64,000 bases of DNA, from the NCBI GenBank assembly GCA_958299035.1, contig CATQJL010000316.1:48791585-48855584 (forward strand), written 5' to 3'. The DNA comes from Cylicocyclus nassatus. Lineage: Eukaryota > Nematoda > Chromadorea > Rhabditida > Strongylidae. Below are positions 25,701-36,321 of the stretch, piece after piece (position 1 is the first letter of the stretch; the number at the start of each line of letters is the position of its first letter). The translations under genes were made by a program, and so were the position numbers. The notes below the pieces were generated by a model. The model saw nothing but the letters and a program-made list of their open reading frames with translations, did no database searches and was not told the origin of the DNA.

Positions 25701-28700
25701 GGATGAGTGAAGGATAAGAGTTCGCTTTGCGAGAGGTGATGTTGCTCTCGTAAAACTTTGGTGGGTTCGGTCTACAATGCTGGAACTAAGCTCAACTAAT
25801 AGGGTCCAAGAGGTGACCAGACATTAGATGCGAAGTCATCCGTCACAGCGATGAGAAGCACTGCTAAATTTGGAGCTATCATCTATTCTATGACTAGGAG
25901 ACTCAAGACGCTTTGCACATTGTCTATCCAAGCTTCAACGTGTGTTTAGCAAGTTAACTGTGTAATTGGGCAAGTTCGTACTAATCTACTTAAAAGATCA
26001 CTTGCGAATTGGAAACAAACTGAAACTAATTCAGCCTTGTTTAGACAATGCAAAAGCGGTCTCGACTGTCCTAGTCAAGGAATAGATGATACGTACACCT
26101 TGAATCTCGAACAAGTCATAATTTCATCCGGAGCTAGAAGTTTGGTGTTTTTTTTGGGCACCATTTTCTGTATCGTTATAGCTAAAACAAAGACAGATCA
26201 ATTTCAACTCGAAGGATATCTAACAAGCTTCAATTCGGGTGCTATCCAGCCAGTATTACTGGAGAAGTTGAAAACAAAAGAGTGGCTACTTTACGTTAAA
26301 GCGAGACACAACTCCCTTCTAGAGCTTTTTAACTGAACAACGTTCGGTTGTGCAACCAAATCTGCAGAGAAACTGTTTCGTGAAGTGGCTATGCTTTGAG
26401 AGATAAATTCAAAAAATACACAAGCTAGAAGATACATCATGGCTCACAGCGCAGTGTGAGGATGGAACTGGTTATAGACTAAAGGATACTAAAAACAAGA
26501 CAATGGACTGCAGAGGTAGTCTTTCTCCGCTACTACGGTGAGTTGCAAAATTGCACTGCTCTTCTTTTGCTGGATCTCTTTCCGACACCATCGCAAGCCA
26601 GTTCTGCTCTAGAAAAAAGTAAGCACCTGCGCAATCAATAATGACTGGCAGCGAAACGGCCTCGTCATCACTGCAGGTTCGCTTACGACTGACTCATACT
26701 AACGCTCGCGCTCCTCTGCTGCAGGGCTTCCTAACACTCCACTAAATCTCACCAGTTGTGCAGAACAAAGCACAGCACGATTTAGCAGGCCAGGCAGAAA
26801 GCTAAAACAATAGCAGTGAAAAGTTTCGCGAAGTGTTGAACCAATTCAACGCTATTGTCTATGAACGTAGAGTGAAATTGCTGCATTGAAAAACCCGACC
26901 GTCTCATCAGATCGTGTGATTTTAGCATATTACATATCTATCTCAAGATCGCCTGTATAAGTGTCTTGATCGGTCTTGATAGACGCTCTGAGCTGTCTAT
27001 CGTTTCATGTTTGGTACAAGTAATAAAACATCATTCAGTGATCAATTTGTGTGTGTCAATACGAGGTAAAGTGATATATGGTGAAATTAACAAGCACTCA
27101 CCCTTGCTCCCGACGATGACCTTCTGATCGAACTAAGCGTTTTCCAGTGCCCGACATCAATCGAGGCAGCGATGTCCTGTAAAAGTGTAATGGCTTGTAG
27201 GATGGGCAAATGACAGGAAGTACTGGTGGAAAACCAAACTCCCCAATGAAAATCTTTTGTATGAAGATGACTTGCAGAACCAGCCCCAAACGATTCATAA
27301 GCAGACACATCTCTCACCTGCTGCTATCTTTTCCTCTAGGAGACGGAGAACGTCTTCGAGAGATTTCAGCAGCAGACTTCGGTGAAGCAGTACCGTTGGA
27401 TGTGTTCGACAGGGATGATGACGTCATAAGGCCACTTAAATGAGACAAAATAAGGAAAAGTAATGGTCGCTACTGCAGGAAATGTTTCTATCATTTGATA
27501 AGGAAAAAGTCCATCGTAGCATCTTTCAACAAATAAGCTTCTATCAATTGTAACGTAACTGACGCTTAAGTGGTGATTGGAAACCCTAATGCAGAAGCCT
27601 TAGTCCAGAATCTAATCTGCGCAATGCTGACATCGTAGGTGTAATGCTAGATGAAAAGCCAGAATATGTTTAGCTACGAGGTACTCATAACGCTGCTAAG
27701 GAGTAACGATTTTTCACGTTGTTTTTTTGTGGCTATGACGGGCACCTAACTCCTGGCTTCCACAGTTACTGGACAAACCAAATTACACACATACGAATGG
27801 GAACACGAACAGACCCATGAACCAGATCTACTATCACCACTCTGATTTGAGCTGTCGTACAAGATCACAGCGATCGTTGTAAGTGTCAAAAAGCCACAAA
27901 CCAACACAAATGGCCGGTCATTCATATAGTAAAAAGGCACATTGGGCTGCAGTAATCTCATACTATCACTTAGGAAGCTCAGTAGAAACAAAGATACCGG
28001 CTCCAACCTAACATGATGACGTCATCATCACTGGCGCAAGATCAAGAAACTGGAAGTCCCCAGCATCGATCGCAGAGCAGCGTCTCCTAGGGACTGCAAC
28101 TGCCGCCGACATTACAGCGCCAGAAGGGGTGCTCAATAATGTTTCGAAACTCGGCTAGGCTATCGCTTCAATTAAGCTAACTCCGAGTAAAGATCAAATC
28201 CATCAATCATTGTAAAACCTTTTCCCAACGATAAATAGAAGATTATAAAGGATAAATCGATTCTGAAAAACCCTCCGAAATCATATTTTTGAAATAAGGG
28301 TGTGTCTTGGTACCCTGTGTTTGAAAGTTTTCAGTAAATCCGCAGACTTCTAAACGAGCTATATTAAAACCCGAACTAGGCTACACATGCGCTGTAATTA
28401 ATGGTTTCGCCTGGAACAGATATTCGCTCAGCGACCTGAGTCAAACTGGGCAATGCAGGTCAACCAGCAAATTTGGAATACACATTCGTGGTAATCGATA
28501 AATTTTGCTCTCAAAAGCGATTTTGCTCTCAAAAGCGAAATCATGGAAATAGGGTTTTTCGCAAGTAGTTACCAGCAGTCGTAAGCCCAGTTTCCCCGCT
28601 GATATTCAAACATACGATTTTAGCAAGAAGCACTTCCTCAACCATAGCTGTTATGAGACCGATTCTAAAGGATGAGCACAATGCATATGAGTGCGCACGC

Positions 28701-29374
28701 CCTCGGAAGTAGAATAACACTTCTCTGATCAAACAAAGAGGAAAAGATGCACGTGAACGTCCACGCAGCTCTACATAAAGAAAATGAACGGGAGATACTA
28801 CTACATATCTTCCAACTCAGGAGTGTTTGCGATAGACGAATATGCAGAGCGACACAAAGTTCGCTAGAATTAACAAGAATACAGTACTTTTTGGCGGCGC
28901 CAGGTTCGTGGAACGTGATCTTGAAAGGTAGTCCGGAATCCAATCGATGATCGCCGGCATGTGCCTTCTGAGCAGATCGTACGTCCATGAAACTCACGAC
29001 GATTCCATCACAAGTTCGCTCGATCTGATGAACACGACCATAGCTGGAATACGCGAAATTGCATCCTGATGCAAGCATAGTGCTTTATACACAGTATACA
29101 TTTCTTCGAACCCAGGAAGGAAATCTTTAAAAAACAGAACTAAAGTTTTTAATGTTTATGCAGAATTTGAAAAATTGCTTATTTCGAGCAATCTTACTAA
29201 CGTTGAGAAGAAGGCGCTAATACGTTCATCAGATACAGAATCAGGTAATCCTGAAACGTAGACGTGGCGACTTTCCCGACCGATGTCACGAGTCGTATGC
29301 GATGATGATGACGTTGAGGTCACTGCCGAGCGTGCGTTTTGATTCTGCGGTGGTGAAGCGACAATGACCACCAT
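9143..29374 (-). CDS. din-1: SPEN/SHARP-family transcriptional repressor (DIN-1-like), 45 exons
   Basis: The product is a large nuclear corepressor scaffold: RRMs bind RNA and the SPOC domain recruits corepressor complexes. In C. elegans the family member DIN-1 partners the nuclear receptor DAF-12. I chained 45 exons by GT/AG sites and phase. Their summed length is 10,215 nt, exactly 3,405 codons with the stop. The start ATG at 29374 has an in-frame TGA two codons upstream. The stop is TAG at 9145-9143. RRMs lie at about residues 37-108, 207-280, 332-404 and 416-475. A basic, acidic, Pro/Ser- and Gln-rich middle follows, and SPOC begins near residue 3231. The length matches the family (human SHARP is about 3,660 aa). 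An out-of-frame ATG 7 nt upstream (29381) starts an overlapping uORF. The least certain boundaries are the starts of the exons at 15632, 25170 and 12075. The family call is near certain; orthology to din-1 is inferred. Confidence 0.93.
9767..9813. repeat. 16-bp perfect hairpin in the intron before SPEN exon 44
   Basis: ATCCTGTCATGCAGCA at 9767-9782 is perfectly complementary to 9798-9813, with a 15-nt loop. It lies in the 909-nt intron between two SPOC exons, 88 nt upstream of the exon on the transcribed strand. Confidence 0.85.
11014..12237 (-). CDS. din-1: SPEN exon 42, possible first coding exon of a short isoform
   Basis: The frame is open from ATG 12237, which directly follows an in-frame TGA, to a donor AAG|GTGGAT at 11014. 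For the long isoform a phase-0 acceptor at 12076 (CTGCTGATCCTCAG) fits, giving an exon 12075-11014. For a short isoform, translation could start at 12237. The sequence is Ala/Leu/Gln-rich at first (NLAGAIAMNSLLALNQQS), then Ser-rich with a DDIERCLERILNEEIYNIYE helix. An I-L-D-I-I sequence at 11328-11314 resembles a corepressor nuclear-receptor box. The exon joins the SPOC exon in phase 0. Confidence 0.85.
12238..13297 (-). promoter_or_regulatory. Putative internal promoter/5' UTR for a short SPEN isoform
   Basis: This 1.06-kb stretch separates exon 41 from ATG 12237. Unlike neighbouring introns it is long and has a CpG-rich block (about 12770-13130). No exon of the long isoform is visible in it. 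Internal promoters producing a C-terminal short form are known for C. elegans din-1, so this position fits. I see no TATA box or clear spliced-leader acceptor immediately before the ATG, so the call rests on context. Confidence 0.35.
13298..15193 (-). CDS. din-1: SPEN exons 38-41: poly-Gln region with a SUMO-interaction-like motif
   Basis: Exons are 15193-14122 (1,072 nt), 14067-13943, 13864-13607 and 13513-13298. The big exon starts with a Glu-rich leader, then S-V-I-V-I-E-D-D-D-D (about residues 2364-2373), which fits the SUMO-interaction pattern of hydrophobic residues followed by acidic ones. A long Gln-rich tract with a poly-Ala run (about 14290-14335) follows. CAG/CAA are mixed, and the antisense strand therefore shows false Leu/Val/Ala ORFs. 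Such Q-rich regions usually mediate coactivator or corepressor contacts. Confidence 0.87.
15244..16888 (-). CDS. din-1: SPEN exons 34-37: acidic Ser/Glu-rich region
   Basis: Exons are 16888-16700, 16497-15922 (576 nt, the longest in this section), 15632-15555 and 15504-15244. The long exon is acidic with a likely coiled segment (EERVEAEAEHVQEQLEQRDD). The short exon encodes WRKSSNVVDARTKLREYFGL, more conserved-looking than its neighbours. Its 5' boundary is uncertain: the frame is open back to a CTGACAG at about 15676, but phase favours the acceptor TTTTGTCTGAG ending at 15633. A MITE lies just upstream of this exon. Confidence 0.8.
15690..15842. mobile_element. 153-bp MITE in a SPEN intron, 3-bp target duplication
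   Basis: The terminal inverted repeats run GGTAGGTGCCAGAGTA...TACTCTGGCACCTACC and extend inward through GCGAATATTTTG. AGA flanks it on both sides (15687-15689 and 15843-15845). A 149-bp relative lies at 36475-36623. There is no coding capacity. Its edge is only about 57 nt from the predicted exon at 15632. Confidence 0.9.
16941..19208 (-). CDS. din-1: SPEN exons 24-33: Lys/Glu-rich charged region
   Basis: Exons are 19208-19077, 19018-18824, 18729-18616, 18521-18354, 18293-18102, 18051-17902, 17806-17693, 17593-17492, 17440-17242 and 17191-16941. Runs such as KEAERAKREREKTKEQKRDK suggest long charged helices. Acidic Ser patches (DSSDEEDDA, SDSDDE) are good casein kinase 2-type sites. Short blocks recur (DRVKRRSS; LDFESIFGPD and MDDVFGADS). 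The exon ending at 17902 could read on through an 18-nt GTAGAT...CAG stretch, but the next exon fits only if splicing occurs at 17902. Confidence 0.82.
19330..21969 (-). CDS. din-1: SPEN exons 16-23: Pro/Ser/Thr-rich disordered middle
   Basis: Exons are 21969-21729, 21573-21343, 21290-21038, 20970-20711, 20601-20317, 20250-20059, 19943-19671 and 19617-19330. Two parts look ordered. One is a tryptophan-containing patch (GKWPWSELLRNPCVFPDN) in exon 17. The other is a likely helical stretch in exon 20 (RLAEIGSRLTDVNASLEEAH, then FEERLRSIN). The rest is Pro, Ser, Thr and Ala and is probably disordered. Most introns here are phase 0, so exon skipping would often keep frame. Confidence 0.85.
22029..23071 (-). 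CDS. din-1: SPEN exons 12-15: post-RRM region, Arg/Ser-rich
   Basis: Exons are 23071-22832, 22689-22525, 22442-22270 and 22221-22029. Exon 12 encodes a short His/Asp-containing segment (RLHDHFIDRKH) and a proline stretch. Exon 13 is strongly basic (HSRRRERSRERSQERCRHRK), like an RS-domain or nuclear-localisation region. Exons 14-15 are Ser-rich and low complexity. All junctions keep phase. The 23072-23899 intron contains a small GC-rich patch near 23580 but no exon I can support. Confidence 0.85.
23900..24652 (-). CDS. din-1: SPEN exons 8-11: RRM3 and RRM4
   Basis: Exons are 24652-24518 (linker), 24464-24246 (all of RRM3), 24177-24063 and 24014-23900 (RRM4). RRM3 has RNP2 TLYVGGL and RNP1 SPFAFIQFAD. 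RRM4 has RNP2 KLWIGSI and RNP1 RQAIVVFSS. The close RRM3-RRM4 spacing is typical of SPEN proteins, where the two form a paired RNA-binding unit. Confidence 0.93.
25077..25520 (-). CDS. din-1: SPEN exons 5-7: RRM2
   Basis: Exons are 25520-25424, 25369-25224 and 25170-25077. RNP2 is GVYVERL and RNP1 is RKALVIFQR. The last exon supplies the end of the fold (VVDMEKLVNDSH), matching the family pattern of an acidic helix followed by a final strand. The acceptor at 25171 (TTTAACTCTAG) was chosen because it is the only one that keeps phase and this pattern; a stronger-looking TTATCAG lies about 30 nt upstream in the wrong phase. The intron to exon 8 is about 420 nt. Confidence 0.85.
27102..29374 (-). 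CDS. din-1: SPEN exons 1-4: RRM1 and RS-rich linker
   Basis: Exons are 29374-29202, 29043-28888, 27434-27318 and 27176-27102. Exon 1 carries a Ser/Thr-rich leader, then the RNP2 motif HVYVSGL. The donor that keeps phase is AC|GTTAGT, so the join reads F-F-S-T-Y-G-R-V, a textbook RRM helix-strand turn. Exon 2 has the RNP1-like stretch DGIVVSFMD. Exons 3 and 4 are Ser/Arg-rich (RRRSPSPRGK). The 1.45-kb intron between exons 2 and 3 shows no other clear exon. Confidence 0.88.
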
Positions 29375-30170
29375 TCTTCATGCGAAAGGTACTATATCGG
29401 TGGTCAATCAAGTACCCAAATCATTAGATCAATAGAATAATAAAGACGGAAATCAGTAGAGAGAATATGCGCAGGAACGCGCGCCGCTGTAGCTGAAAAA
29501 TAAAATTTCGGATCAGCAGTAAATTTCAAAAATGATCGATAAAGATACGGTTTAGAATAGTGCAATGTTGAAGATGCCTTTAAGTAGGCCAGATGCAGAA
29601 GGCCAACGTGTCATTTCAACCGAAGGGATAGAAAATGGGCGAGAACTGAGAACCAATCAAGAAATATGCTTGGATAAGATGGAACAGTCACTGCGTGAGT
29701 AGATCAGATACACCACGCAAGGAAGCAGCAATGGTAGTTCGATCGATAGAGGCGTTTATGCAACAAGCAATTCGTTTTCTTTCTTGATGAGCAAATCAAC
29801 AACAAAAACGGTAGTATAGTCAAGAGTTAGCCGAGCAATCATGCGCTTTATACTGGCTGTGCAAAAGCTAGTCGTGTTGATAAAACGCATTATATATTGA
29901 TAGAGAAGATGATGACTTGAGGAACGATAGTGCTTAAGAATAGATGGAGAAGCCTGATTAAGTTATTGAAACATATCCAACTTTTACACACATGATTTCG
30001 TAATGCGGACTAAGAAAAGAAGAACAATCTTCATAGAAAAAATCAAATGAAATGGGAGGTTCAAAACAACTAGATGAGGAGGCTCGATTTGTAGAGGAGA
30101 TCCCGAGCACAAATGTATGAGAGAAGTAACCCAGATCGGCGGCTGTCAACGAAATGTTTAGCAATGGCAG
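29375..30170. promoter_or_regulatory. Spacer upstream of the SPEN gene, likely promoter region
   Basis: This about 800-bp stretch lies between the SPEN start codon and GC-rich coding-like sequence on the other strand. If the plus-strand gene is real it would be a shared divergent promoter. No TATA box or SL-type acceptor stands out. An AT-rich patch lies around 29880-29920. Confidence 0.3.
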
Positions 30171-30512
30171 TTGTGGACCTGCTACGCGAAATGGACGATT
30201 AAAAATAAAATAGATGATCGATTCGATAGGTCACCAGGGAAGACGGCGAAGAGGAGCGATGGGGTGATTTTTGGTGGCGGGGGGCAAGACGACGACGACG
30301 ACGGGTGGTGGGGGATACCGCGAGAGAGCGCGTTTTTGCCCCGTGGGGCCGCGACGCCGGCCGCCACGCGGGCCACCCACCGCCACCACACCCCGCTTCT
30401 CTCGGGGCCGCGCCCGCCCAGCCATGACATCGCTCAGCAGTCACTCGTACCGACATCCGTGCTGCGGGACGCCGCGGGTCGGGTTCCCATCGTTATTTCG
30501 GATCTCTGCTGA
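30171..30512 (+). CDS. GC-rich coding-like exon, unidentified
   Basis: The plus frame is open through the most GC-rich block of the window. It encodes an acidic run (QDDDDDGWWGIPRESAF), Ala/Thr/His/Pro-rich sequence and an ordinary ending (RDAAGRVPIVISDL). Third codon positions are strongly G/C in this frame. Other frames are also open, as expected for high GC, so the strand is not certain. It could be the 5' exon of the gene continuing at 31-34.6 kb. A donor such as ATC|GTTATT near 30493 would end it. Confidence 0.35.
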   Translation: MWTCYAKWTIKNKIDDRFDRSPGKTAKRSDGVIFGGGGQDDDDDGWWGIPRESAFLPRGAATPAATRATHRHHTPLLSGPRPPSHDIAQQSLVPTSVLRDAAGRVPIVISDLC

Positions 30513-31179
30513 TATCACTCACGCACTCCCATGGAGAACACGAGGAGTGTGTGTGCGTGATGGATATGGAACACTTACTGGTTGCAAATGTGTTAATTCT
30601 CATCCGCGTGGTTCACACACCAAAACCACATTTTAAATTACGCAGCTTTTTAGCTGCGCCTTGCTCCAGTTCTTGGGTTAGGGAGCTGATGACAAAAATG
30701 GAAAATGGTGGTCAGAAGAGAAGCTGGGAAGTTTTCTTTTTTTTCGAACGAGTTTTTACAAAATCATGTATTGTATCAATTACGAGCGGGTTTGAACTTG
30801 CATGCATTTATATGAAACGATTTGATTTGGTTACTATAATAGGGAAGTTTGCTGTCTTGTAAAGCAATTAACGGTAACAAGTTCATGGTTGGTGGCGTTT
30901 TCATGGGAATGCCACTAGGTTTGGCATTGTTTTTTCCCAATGGTTCTCTGCGAAGAAACTCGCTTCACTGAATTTCCATTCTTTTGGAACACCAAAAACC
31001 GCTACAGTATAATTGATCCATGGTTGTTAATTACTTCAAAATCGTAGCAGCGCTTGATGGTAGATGGGACCCTACCTAATGATAACAACAAGAACGCCAT
31101 CTTTTCCAGGGAATCTTGTGAAAATGCATACAAAAAGCCACCGAAATATGAACCTAGTAGGGGCCACACGTTTCTCTCA

Positions 31180-34100
31180 AACTGCGCATCCTCGATTATC
31201 GGCCCGTGCAGGCAGGGCCGGATCGATATGCGGCAGCAGGCGGCGAGGTCGCGGGACGTCATGTGGTGCGGAACAGGCAGCGGGCGGCCAGAGGAGCCGC
31301 GAAATAGCATGGGCAAGCAGTTGCGCAGTTGGGTAGAACTAGTAAGACGACAGAGACGCAGGGTGCCTACGTGGGATGACAGGACGACGACGCGCGGCTG
31401 CGCGTCCTCGAGGCCGTGTCCGCGGCCGTCATCTCACGGCGAGGGGCCAACACTCGCTTTGTTCAAGATGGACATATGTTATGGATATTCACAAAAATGT
31501 TGGATGTTACGCTGACTTGTAAACTAGGGAAAATAGTGTGGAAACTGTTCCAGGTACTTCTGATGTTTGAGAGCCTGCACTCCTCAGAAGGGATGGACTC
31601 GCAGTCAGGATCCTCTTCACAGGTAGATTCGTTGGGCGGTTGGGCCAGCTCGCACTTACGTGGGATCGATTCGGTCCCCGTTCGTGAATCGATCGGGACG
31701 CGTAGGAACTCGCTCGCAAGAGCGGCCTCGTTTTGCGTCTCCGAGCTGCCCTGCTTGCTGGGGCTGTCCTTGCTTGTACTATGCGAATTTTGTGTTAGGG
31801 AGCTGATGGCGTTTAGTTAACTGGGGGGACTTCGAATCGTCGAAACGAGCGTTCGATAAAGTATTGGGATAGGATCGTTTTTCTTTAACTTTTTCTAACG
31901 ATAAATAAATTGTGGTGAAATGGTGCTCTTTTGTTTGACCTTCCACTGTACTCCATGATCAAAAGACTTGTGACCACTTTGCACACATTGTCAAAACAAG
32001 CTTGAAATTTTTCTGTTCTCAAGTAACAGATAATCCTGAATCAGTTAGATCACAAGTGTAAACCTGTTGGAACACGATCAAGCTTGTTTTACGAGTCTCT
32101 TAGTCACAGAATGAATAATGATAGTACTGAACCGGAAAAGTTCCTTGAGCCGTCTCTCTATGAATATCCACATGAACGAAAAAAATCTGTGACTTGCACA
32201 AGTACATGTGTTGGGAAATCACCAATATAGTTGTTGAAAACAGGGTACTTTTCCGTTATCCGGACCCATTTTTTCAAAAGGTTCTCACAGCATACGTTCT
32301 TTAATCTATGAATAATTTTTTGTAGATTCTATGAAGATTGCCTCCCCGCCACGTGTCAGGAAAAATTTGACACTCAATCCATTTTGACTTGTTTTCTTTT
32401 GACATCATTTCCGATGAGGTAAAAAAGCGTTTGTGACCACCTAAAAGCCTTTCAACCGTTTTCTATAAAAGCAAAGCTGCTAGGATTTATAGCAGAACAT
32501 CTTAGTTGCTTTCAGCAATAATTGAAACTTGTCTTCCTCCTCAAACTTTCCGCATGCGAATTTAGTCAGGAGAGACTATAAATTATGGCTTGTAGTATTT
32601 CGCTGCTGCTTGTTTCGCCGCTTGGATAATGGAATCCTCTCACACTTCTCCATTCTGGGCAAATCTAATCTGTCCAGGGATAACAGGATGACGTTATTTC
32701 TATAACAGTTCATTTCTGAAATCCTTTATTTGCAAATGGGGTCATTACTGACTTCAATACAGATTGTATTTACGTCTTTAGGCATTGCAAAACAAAACCT
32801 TGGTAAACCTCGTTAAGCCTATGGATGACATGTCGAATTTTTTTGACACGTGGAGAAGGTTGACACTTCTTCTCGTGAAGTTGGGACCAAATATGGTACA
32901 AGAAAAAAGCAATATCCTTCTCTGAATAAATGGGTCCGGACAGCGGAAAAGTACCGAAAACAGTGATAACACTGGAATGCAGAACTGTTATATTTTCCTT
33001 GTAGGTTTTAGGTGTGAGTGATTCTCCATGTAATTTCGTGACAGAGAAAAAAGCAAAATGGAGTTTCTAGAAAACTTTCCTTATATGGCTGCCGTATCCT
33101 GTTGTTCGAACCCTTATAGCTTTATTTAGCAAGTTGGTAACCCTGCAGAGCAAGTTGGCAGTCCACTGTACGGAAGTGAATAGATCAACTACTTTTGTTG
33201 TTGAATGTACTACAATACAAATGTACAATGGGCATATTCAGCGTTCACAATTATCCTAGAACCGGAATAAAAGGGTACTATCCCGAGTTTATTCTCAGTG
33301 CAGTCGAGGCTACGTCCGAACTGAGTGTGGGCCGTAAAAGTGTCCTTGCGAAAGGAAAAAGTTCTTTTGCTCTCCACATACATAATTTCATCGCGGCGCT
33401 AATTAGATCCAATTCTCAAAGTGCTTTCCTATGTTCGAAGTTCTGAGAATTGAACAACACATAGAGACGCACTCAAAGTGTTCGCGAGACACGAAAGTGC
33501 AGCTCTTTTTTGCGCTCGGGTGGGATTCATCGCTGTCGACGATTCACCATCGTTCGCGAGCATTTTCCGCAAAGGTTTTTTCGCGGCAATGATGACTGTT
33601 CTCAGCATGTGACTCTCAACAGCAAATGACAATCGAAAATGATGAGCGCACTCCAGTCGAAAGTCACATAAAACAGCGTTTTTGAGGATTTGCATCGTTC
33701 GCTGGTCATATGAGTGTTCGGGCAGGATGCGCCCCCAATCGATACGTTACGTAGCGTCTGGGAATGCGTGCTGCGTTGGCAGCCCGCTGTGCCAACTGAA
33801 ATTCACGGGACTTTCGAAACGATCACGTTGCGCCTATTGTATGGGCAATATTTGCAGTTTGTTGAAATCGATATGTATTTGCGCTATGATTTGCATCGAA
33901 GCCGATGTCCCATTCTGTTCTGTCGTATAAATTTGCTTATGTTTGCGTCAGTATGTGGGAAGAATGAGCGTATTTTTTGTCCAGAGGCATTGTACTGCAT
34001 GAATTCATTTTGTAAGTGTTCGTCTGCATCTGTACCATGTGCAACAACGAATTCACGGTTTGGGCCACAAAAACTAACTATCAGTTATAGCTCGGTCAAT

Positions 34101-34440
34101 ATACGGCGTCCATCCGAAGTTACAGTGCCAGACTCAACCAATTCGGCCGGATCCGGCTCACTCTCAGTAGTTTGACCAGTAGCGAATGGGTGACCAAACG
34201 ATCCGGTTGAACCAGTCAAGTATGGCGCCTACTGAAATATAGTTTCTCGAAATTTGCCATGACTTTTGCTCAGTATTTTGAATCTGATGTCGATGTTGGT
34301 CCTAACAGCAAGTCAGGATAAGAATTAGTGTATAGAGTGTTTTTTTGTTGTCATAATGGGCTGCACAGTACCTTCCGAATCGATCGAAGGACGGTGACTC
34401 ATATATGGTAAGTACGGACTCATAGGATCGTGGTGTCACG
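31180..34440 (+). CDS. Exon series of an unidentified plus-strand gene
   Basis: Several plus-strand segments look like exons and can be joined. A segment ending MGKQLRSWVEL at 31343 is followed by the donor GTAAGA. After a 41-nt gap, DDDARLRVLEAVSAAVISRR runs from about 31384. Then come VLLMFESLHSSEG (from about 31555), DTLRSVWECVLRWQPAVPTE and LRLLYGQYLQFVEIDMYLRY (about 33740-33910), QYTASIRSYSARLNQFGRIR and LTLSSLTSSEW (about 34091-34188), and YLPNRSKDGDSYM (34373-34411, followed by GTAAGTAC). Individual segments are also open on the minus strand, but the plus reading gives the most ordinary protein. The composition suggests a helical scaffold. I do not recognise it; exon limits are approximate. 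Confidence 0.4.
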
Positions 34441-34599
34441 TTGGTGGTGTGGGTTTAGATTTCATCCTCTGTACACACATACGTTCCCCATATCTCCTTT
34501 CTGAGTAAACAAACAATTGAAAGCTGTGTGTGCACTGCTGCAGGAACAATCACCGGCTTTTTTCTGGACTTGAATGAGTGTCCTTTGCACGGTGTATTG

Positions 34600-36320
34600 T
34601 CATCCCTTCTCGCCAAATTAGTTGCCCATCATTTTACTGCAGTTCCTATCCATCTATCATGTTTTTCCAAGGTATCTTTGTTGACATTCGAATTGGGGTT
34701 ACCGAGAAAAGTGCTGTTAAATAGTGCACGAAGATCTCACCGGGCTTCGTTTCCTAAATTCGAAGTAGGGAATACCATAGCAAGCTAACGAAATTTATTT
34801 TTCATGTACGGATTCTTCCCACGTTCAGCGTAGTGGAATCCGTTTAATCCCGGTAGCTGATATAATTGTTGAAATAAATGTAGTATCTGCAATTCTTTTT
34901 CCTGAATTTTGTCAATATCGATATTGAAGGGGCTGTGTTGTGCTGCTCCGGGTTACCGATCGGTGAGTACTGGTAAGGCCATAAAAACTAGAGGCAGTGG
35001 TAAGGTAAGGTAGTGAGAAACCTTCTTTACCTGCTGCTCGCAAACACTGATACTAAATTTCGTTGCTCTTGTTCCGTAGTGAATCACTTCTGTACAGATT
35101 TGACGCTTAAATGTGGACATGAATAAGAAGGGCAAGGCTTTCTGTTTTCAGTTTTCTCTTTGCACGTTGTTTGAGAAAAAACATTTGACTAAATGTGAAG
35201 TCGTAAATGGGTCGATTTGATGATAAGGTTAGCCATTTGTCGCACTTTAGGTATATCAAGTGAACGACGTCTAATTGTAATTCACTTAGTGGAGATTGTG
35301 TTTTTCCCCGATTCGTGCTTCACTACTGTCCACAAATTATTGAAAAGATGGTGATCGTCAGTTCTAGTCGCTTGTTATTTTCACCTGCGCGACAGAAGTT
35401 TTAATGTCATTCGTATGAAGGCCATTAAAACTCAAAGTGCAAATACATTATCGCTGCGATGTGATCGTCTGAAAGTATATCACGAGCCAATAATGGGAAA
35501 AAGCAGCTATAACCGTTCTGAAGTCCTCCGATTCTTCATGAATACGAATGAGAGGGAAAAAAGCTGATTCGGATGAAGAAGCATCGTTTAGTGTGGTAGT
35601 AGATGGTTTTTTAATTGTCAAGCAGCACTTGCTTCTCCATCGGTGTTCATACTCGCCATTACATAAAAATTTCTTCGAATGGAGATAGAGTAAGTGTACG
35701 GAAGATTAGGAACTCCATGTTTCACGCAGCTGAGCAACCACCATAACTCAAACATTACAAAAGTTCAAATGCAGCGATGTGCGATGGAAAGTGGGTTGTT
35801 CTCCTTTTTTCGTACTTTACGGCGAAACTTGTTTCCAATCTAATGTAGCAGTCTGCCCCTGCATTGTCAGCAGCGATAGCGAGATAGCGCGGTGACATCG
35901 CCGGAACCGCTTATCGCTCCATAACCTTGTAGTATTCTTCAAATCACCGAATTCCAACGCGTTATAAGATCCGCATTTTTGTGTCTGCTCAAGAATAATG
36001 CAACGATGACCTCTGCTGCGTCAGCTTTGAAAATTTATAGATTTTCTGTATTATGTGTGAATGCATACACACCCCACGTTGCGGGTAACTGATATGGGTT
36101 GATCGTTTCCCCTCGTTCTAGTTTCTTCATTAGATGCTTCATTTGGTACATTCAAAAGGCAGAAACTTATAAAAAAATCTTAGAAAAGCACTATTCTGAA
36201 GATCGTCCTCATGGCCAGCGACATTCGGGGTGCACACGCTATATGCATGGTTTGCGCATTCATACAAGACATATTACAGCCTAAATAGATTCCGCTCAGT
36301 ATAGTGTGCTTGAGGTGCCA
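34600..36320. other. Spacer with no supported gene
   Basis: Mostly AT-rich sequence with short ORFs. A segment around 35030-35119 is open on both strands: the minus frame starts ATG with TFKRQICTEVIHYGTR and ends at a CAG|GTAAAG donor, while the plus frame is Cys-rich. It may be one stray exon. Confidence 0.3.
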
Positions 36321-36321
36321 A

